A DNA stretch of 64,000 nt, from NCBI GenBank assembly GCA_020002185.1, contig CM034541.1:27135794-27199793 (forward strand). The letters are read 5' to 3'. Source of the stretch: Paraescarpia echinospica (lineage: Eukaryota; Annelida; Polychaeta; Sabellida; Siboglinidae). The translations under genes and the position numbers were made by a program. Below, piece by piece: positions 59,393-64,000 of this stretch. The notes beneath the pieces are model-generated. The model saw nothing but the letters and a program-made list of their open reading frames with translations, had not been told where the DNA came from and did no database searches. Positions within the stretch are counted from its first letter, which is position 1. Each line of letters opens with the position of its first letter.

Positions 59393-60123
59393 TCTGATGG
59401 ACCAAATGCATTACAGAGCGAGTTTTAACTGCTACATTAGGTCGTCATTCTGGTGTCATTCTCAACACACAAGCTTAGAGTGGTTGTCCACCTCGACCTT
59501 GCCACTTCCCATTGTCATACACTCCTGCTGCCAGTCTCCTGGTTCTTTTTTACAGCTCATTTGTACTCTAAATGGAACTGCCGTAAGTCCTTTGGACAAT
59601 ACTTGCTGAGAAAGACAAATGGTGCAGAGAAGGTCAGCCCACTGATTGGCCGGGTGATGGATAATTGGCACAGGAAAAACCAACTGTCAACTTGAGTTTA
59701 GACGCATGTTATTATTGAGGACACTGCAGTGTTGGCCAGTTGGGCTTGACAGCGAAGTCAATACAGTTCAAGTGGCCACAAGGGAGCGGCATCCACGCCT
59801 CCATGTTTGTATCATACACCTCCAGTTCCGGTTAAGTCTGTCTCAGACGTCATGTGATGTCATGTGGCCAAGTCCGCATATCGTTCCATTGATGGGGTGT
59901 TATTTGGCGTGCAGGATTGCATGACAGAATTTGGATCAAAATGTTCTGCTGCTGTTATAAACATGTACAATTGTGTCTGGTAGTCGCTGTCTACATACAT
60001 GAATAGCTTGCATTTGTGATGAAGGGGTTATAACGCGAGCTGATCTAGGATTCAGGGGGTGATGGTTCACAAAATATTTTAAATGCTATGAGCGACTGTA
60101 AGTGAACCACGCAGCAGTATAAT
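59393..60123. other. Unique sequence, no gene supported
   Basis: More balanced composition than the flanks. Overlapping short frames on both strands (59397-59695) have no recognised family and no convincing splice sites. Confidence 0.45.
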
Positions 60124-60590
60124 GGTTGTAAGGGAGGGGGTTGAGTGAGGAAGGGGGGTTGAATGGGGGAGGGAGGGGGGAAGGGAGGAAGTGGGGAGGG
60201 GGGCTGGGGGATGGGGAGGGGGGGGGTGGGGGAGGAGGGGGGGGGGCTGGAATGGAAGGGGGAGGGTGGGCTGGAAGGGGGTTGAAAAGGGGGGGGAGGT
60301 GGAGGTGTAGGGAGGGGAGGGAGGGGGATGGGGGGAGGGGGATGAATGATGGGGATGAGTGGGGGAATGGGGAATGGGGGAAGGGAGAGGGAACTGAGAA
60401 GGGGTGGGGAAGGGAGTGGATGGAAGGGGAAGGGATGGAATGGAGGGAGAATGGGAGGTGGAATGGGGAATGGAATGGGTGAGTGGAGGAATGGAGGGGG
60501 GGGAGGTTGGTGAGTGGGGAGGTTGAGTGGGGAAGGGAGGGTGGGGAGAGGATGTGGGGGAGTTGTGTGGTGAGGACAAATGAGGGTTTG
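60124..60590. repeat. G-rich, purine-only-like low-complexity tract
   Basis: About 470 bases that are almost entirely G, A and occasional T on the + strand, with many G4-G10 runs (for instance near 60215-60250). No fixed period. It should be strongly prone to G-quadruplex and triplex structures and to sequencing error. Pro/Ser-rich frames on the minus strand are artefacts of composition. Confidence 0.93.
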
Positions 60591-61425
60591 AACAAAACCA
60601 GGGAGATATTGGTGCTAAGTTATTAATTAATCATATGTCATAATTCTATGTATTGCTCATGGTCGACAACAAGTTTGTGTGTATAACAATAATTGTAAAA
60701 CAGTTCTCATCTATAGTAATAAATACTGATTCCAAATCTGTGAAACCTTTCTTTCCCATCATGTTTTCAGAATGTTTCTAAACATTTTCAATTTGATGAT
60801 CTTACTAAGAAGAAAACACCACACACCCTCCATGCAAAGTTAACAACAAATCATTCACATGAATTTAATCGATTAGCAGTAATATGATCTAGCAAAGTAA
60901 TCTCTTTAATCCACAAGCAAGCAGATTGAACAAGGGAATTGATATCCAGGGGGAACAGGTGTTGTGCTGAGAAATCTGTGTTTAAATACTGCCCCTATGT
61001 GCCTGTATGATTTTTTAAAGATGTCCCCAAGAGACTTGTGATATCCCTGTCATCCCAAGTTTCTCCTTGATTACCCCAAGGTTCATAAATTCAAAGATAA
61101 TAATTATGAAGGTTCATAATTTATTTATAAAAATGTAGGTCATTGATTGGTATCAACAAAGCATGCAGGCATTCAAAGTAACTATATAGTGCTGCTGCAA
61201 ATTTTGAAAAACACATTTAAAAGTACATAATGTGATCTTTTCTGTCATAAAATCATCTTTAATGGACTAAATTACATCTGTTTAAAAATAAAAATTACCA
61301 AAATGTGTCTTAAGCTACATTTTGTTTACCATAATGGTTGTATGTATGGACATTATCTTTTCAGATCATATAAAAATTTACTACAAAAAATAAAATTTTA
61401 TCATCTATTGAGGGATTTTGTTTTC
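60591..61425. other. Non-coding AT-rich stretch
   Basis: Nothing recognised. Confidence 0.5.
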
Positions 61426-62012
61426 TGTACTGTGTGTTTTCAGACACCTATTATCTTATGTACTGGATGTTTTCAGACACCTATTATTTTAGGTATTGAA
61501 TGTTTTCAGACACCTATTATCTTATGTACTGAATGTTTTCAGACACCTATTATCTTATGTACTGAATGTTTTCAGACACTTATTATCTTATGTATTGAAT
61601 GTTTTCAGACACCTATTATCTTATGTATTGAATGTTTTCAGACACCTATTATCTTATGTACTGGATGTTTTCAGACTCCTATTATCTTATGTACTGAATG
61701 TTTTCAGACACCTATTATCTTATGTACTGAATGTTTTCAGACACCTATTATCTTATGTACTGAATGTTTTCAGACACCTATTATCTTATGTATTGAATGT
61801 TTTCAGACACCTATTATCTTATGTACTGGATGTTTTCAGACTCCTATTATCTTATGTACTGAATGTTTTCAGACACCTATTATCTTATGTACTGAATGTT
61901 TTCAGACACCTATTATCTTATGTACTGAATGTTTTCAGACACCTATTATCTTATGTATTGAATGTTTTCAGACATCTATTATCTTATGTATTGAATGTTT
62001 TCAGACACCTAT
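61426..62012. repeat. 33-bp minisatellite, about 17 copies
   Basis: ACACCTATTATCTTATGTAC followed by TGAATGTTTTCAG, period 33. An ACTGGATGTTTTCAGACTCC variant occurs near 61658 and again 165 bases later, so a five-unit block was duplicated. A 33-base unit keeps two + frames open (repeat TPIILCTECFQ or NVFRHLLSYVL), an artefact. Each unit ends TTTTCAG, a splice-acceptor-like word. Confidence 0.95.
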
Positions 62013-63590
62013 CTTATGTTTCTGAAAACACTGTACAGGTCTCAGTACATAATTATTATGTTTTCAAACACCAAAAATAAATGTTTTGTATTGCATGTAC
62101 AGCGGAGATTTTTTTTATTTTTAGGTTTCTGAATACCGTATTCGTTCTTTTTAGCGTACATGCCCTAATTAACGTACACCCCTTTTTCCTGCAGGGTCTG
62201 ATGTCTGTGTGTGACTAAAACTGTTCACTGGATCCACCATTTATTGTAATTCCTGTCAACCATTGACAATGTGAGAAAGAAAGATCCACCTGCATCCACA
62301 GCGTTTGCAAAGTTCCAATATCCCTTTAAATACTTGGTAACCATAAATAATTAACAAAATTGTGTTTTCTATTATAGAGTACAGTAGAAATAGTAAAAAT
62401 ACACACAATTTCCACCATCTGGCATCACCATTTTGTCATTTTTACACTGGTTTGAGAAACAGAATTTTTGTAACTTTAATTAAAAAAATTACACAGATAT
62501 ATATATATGGCTTTTTACAGAATTTCAAGTAAAAAGTACAGGATAAAAATGTTTCGGTAAAAAATATGGATTTTATACAGAGGAATGTTGATTTCAATAA
62601 AAAACATCAGTTCTGTATTGTGCATTCCCCTGTACTATAGGTGCCCATGTTTTGCCATCCTGATCTCCAGATCCCTCTGTTTTTGCGGTCTCCGGTCTCC
62701 TGGTGTTCCCACAATACTGGCCCAGTCTCCTTTGTGGCTCCTGAATCTTTTATCTCCCCAACTCACAGAGGTGGTCTCAGCTGGGTTAAAACGCTAACTC
62801 AACCACACAGGAACAAGGGAAATTCCCAAGGATTGCAGTGTGCATCCCAGGGAACTTAGCAAATCCACATGTGTTTTGACGTTCTGATTAGTTTTGAGTC
62901 AGATCCAGGTTGTTTTTGTCGGCACTTCTTTCATGCTATGGTGGCCATATTGTTTCTGGATCTCTTTGTGCTGATGCCATTTATCTTATTTCTTGAAGAG
63001 TACCAATCAAAATAACATCACAATGATTGGTAATCTGCAATGGTTAGTGTTCAATAAAAATCGCGGCAGTCACAATGAAATAAAAATAGATGTAACATCG
63101 ACATATTGAGTTTGCAGTGAGATCTATTTGACATAAGATATGTACACATACCAAAAACAGTACCCTTACAATGTTGGTACATAAGATCCCCTCGATATGG
63201 ATATTTTGCATATGCCAAAGTGTTTTATATGCAATCAATCAGATGTGAAGAACATTTATTTGAAATTCCAGATTCTCCAATTTGTCTGAAGAAAGGTATT
63301 TCGCTTCTCAAATAGTAGCAGTAAAAACGGCAAATTATTTAGAAGGATGAATCCTGAAATAGAAGAGGATGACAGAAGAAGAAGACAAAGACAATTAAGA
63401 CGGGTGGACTGTGAGATACCTAGAATGGAGACTAAGAGTGGGAGTGGGGTGACGGGGTGGGGTGGGGTGGGGTGAGGAAGAGACAGGAGATGAAGATGGA
63501 TGGAAACAGAACATAACAATGACAGTGACATGGTGGTCCAGGAATCACTAATGTACCCCGGGGGTTGAAGAGAATGAAGGCTACTGAAAC
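62013..63590. other. Non-coding stretch, nothing recognised
   Basis: AT-rich with a short (AT)n near 62500 and a (GGGGT)n run near 63455-63472. No coding exon is evident. Confidence 0.45.
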
Positions 63591-63596
63591 TGTGGC

Positions 63597-64000
63597 ACTT
63601 GTCTAGTATCCAGACCCACCTTGATTTCGCTGTTCTAGCCACATGTTTGCCCAAATTTGACACCTCAGCACGTTAGTCCCATCTTTCCACATAATCCCAG
63701 GCATATTTATGTTATGAAAATATTACGTGTTAGCGCAGTTTTGATGCCGAAAGAGCAATCTGGTTTACATCAGCATATGATACTATACTGTCTATATTGC
63801 CCATTACAGTAACGCACTGCCGAACGGCGAAGATTGGCACAAGCCAGGTCGCTCTTTTGGCCTTAAAAATGTGCTAAGACGCAATATTTTTGTAAAATAA
63901 ACATGCCTGGGATTATGGGGAAGGATTGAACTAATACACGGAGGTATCGAATTTAGGCAAAAATGTAGTTATAATGACGAAATTGAGGTGGGCCCGGATA
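63597..64000. mobile_element. Foldback/MITE-like element with arms of about 160 bp, cut by window end
   Basis: The left arm (about 63607-63766) starts TATCCAGACCCACC. The reverse complement of the right arm (about 63841-64000) starts TATCCGGGCCCACC. Inside both arms, in the same order, are ATTTCG, TTTGCC(C/T)AAATT(T/C)GA, CATAATCCCAGGCAT, AAAATATT and AAAGAGC. The spacer is about 75 bases. The single arm at 37941-38040 shows that the family is dispersed and that the arm begins somewhat before 63607. The right arm therefore probably continues beyond the window. No transposase is present. Confidence 0.85.

Noticed and set aside
60079..60595. Pro/Ser-rich minus-strand frames that look like a mucin-like protein
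   Set aside because: Direct consequence of the G-rich tract on the opposite strand; no start context, splice sites or flanking domain.
61303..62080. Two overlapping frames of 194 and 240 codons with Cys-Phe-Gln or Leu-rich repeats
   Set aside because: A 33-bp minisatellite. Two frames are open at once, which argues against coding.

Overview
The window is eukaryotic nuclear DNA from an invertebrate animal. It has spliced coding exons with GT-AG junctions, several decayed LINE retrotransposons, tRNA-derived SINEs and very many minisatellites. A mollusc or other lophotrochozoan is my best guess, but nothing here fixes the phylum. There is no sign of bacterial, phage or CRISPR content. Positions 175-1174 are a 1000-base run of N (an assembly gap).

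One host protein-coding gene can be supported: an MBD2/3-family gene (methyl-CpG-binding-domain subunit of the NuRD complex) on the + strand. Five coding exons lie at 5280-5398, 6936-7078, 7580-7670, 8573-8727 and 9855-9965. Codon phase is kept across every junction and the stop is at 9951-9953. A spliced 3' UTR exon probably starts at 13659 and ends after an AATAAA at 13964. The first exon(s), with most of the methyl-CpG-binding domain, are not visible and should lie upstream of 5280, in the gap or before the window. A sense-oriented CR1/L2-like LINE (1175 to about 4340) therefore probably sits inside an intron of this gene. Two copies of a non-autonomous DNA element with terminal inverted repeats (about 5732-6797 and 7998-8391) sit in later introns.

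From about 14 kb to the end I find no convincing host exon. The DNA is unique AT-rich sequence broken up by repeats. There is a decayed LINE on the minus strand at 36.2-37.4 kb, whose family also left a 3' fragment at 11.7-12.1 kb. A nearly full CR1 with ORF1 esterase, endonuclease and reverse transcriptase lies on the minus strand at 45.4-49.3 kb. SINE copies are at 55.1 and 55.8 kb, another short interspersed repeat is at 38.2 and 45.2 kb, and a large foldback element runs off the right edge.

The dominant feature is tandem repetition. More than twenty unrelated arrays (units 18 to about 120 bp) cover, by my hand tally, roughly 17 kb of the 63 kb of known sequence. Seven different arrays lie almost end to end between 28.9 and 33.8 kb. 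Several arrays give long open frames (up to 663 codons) only because their unit length or phase avoids stops, and I do not regard those as genes. I found no undescribed multi-gene system. The items most worth a second look are the short MBD2/3 carboxyl end with its spliced 3' UTR, the E-box array at 33 kb, the higher-order minisatellites, the shared LINE family and the foldback elements.
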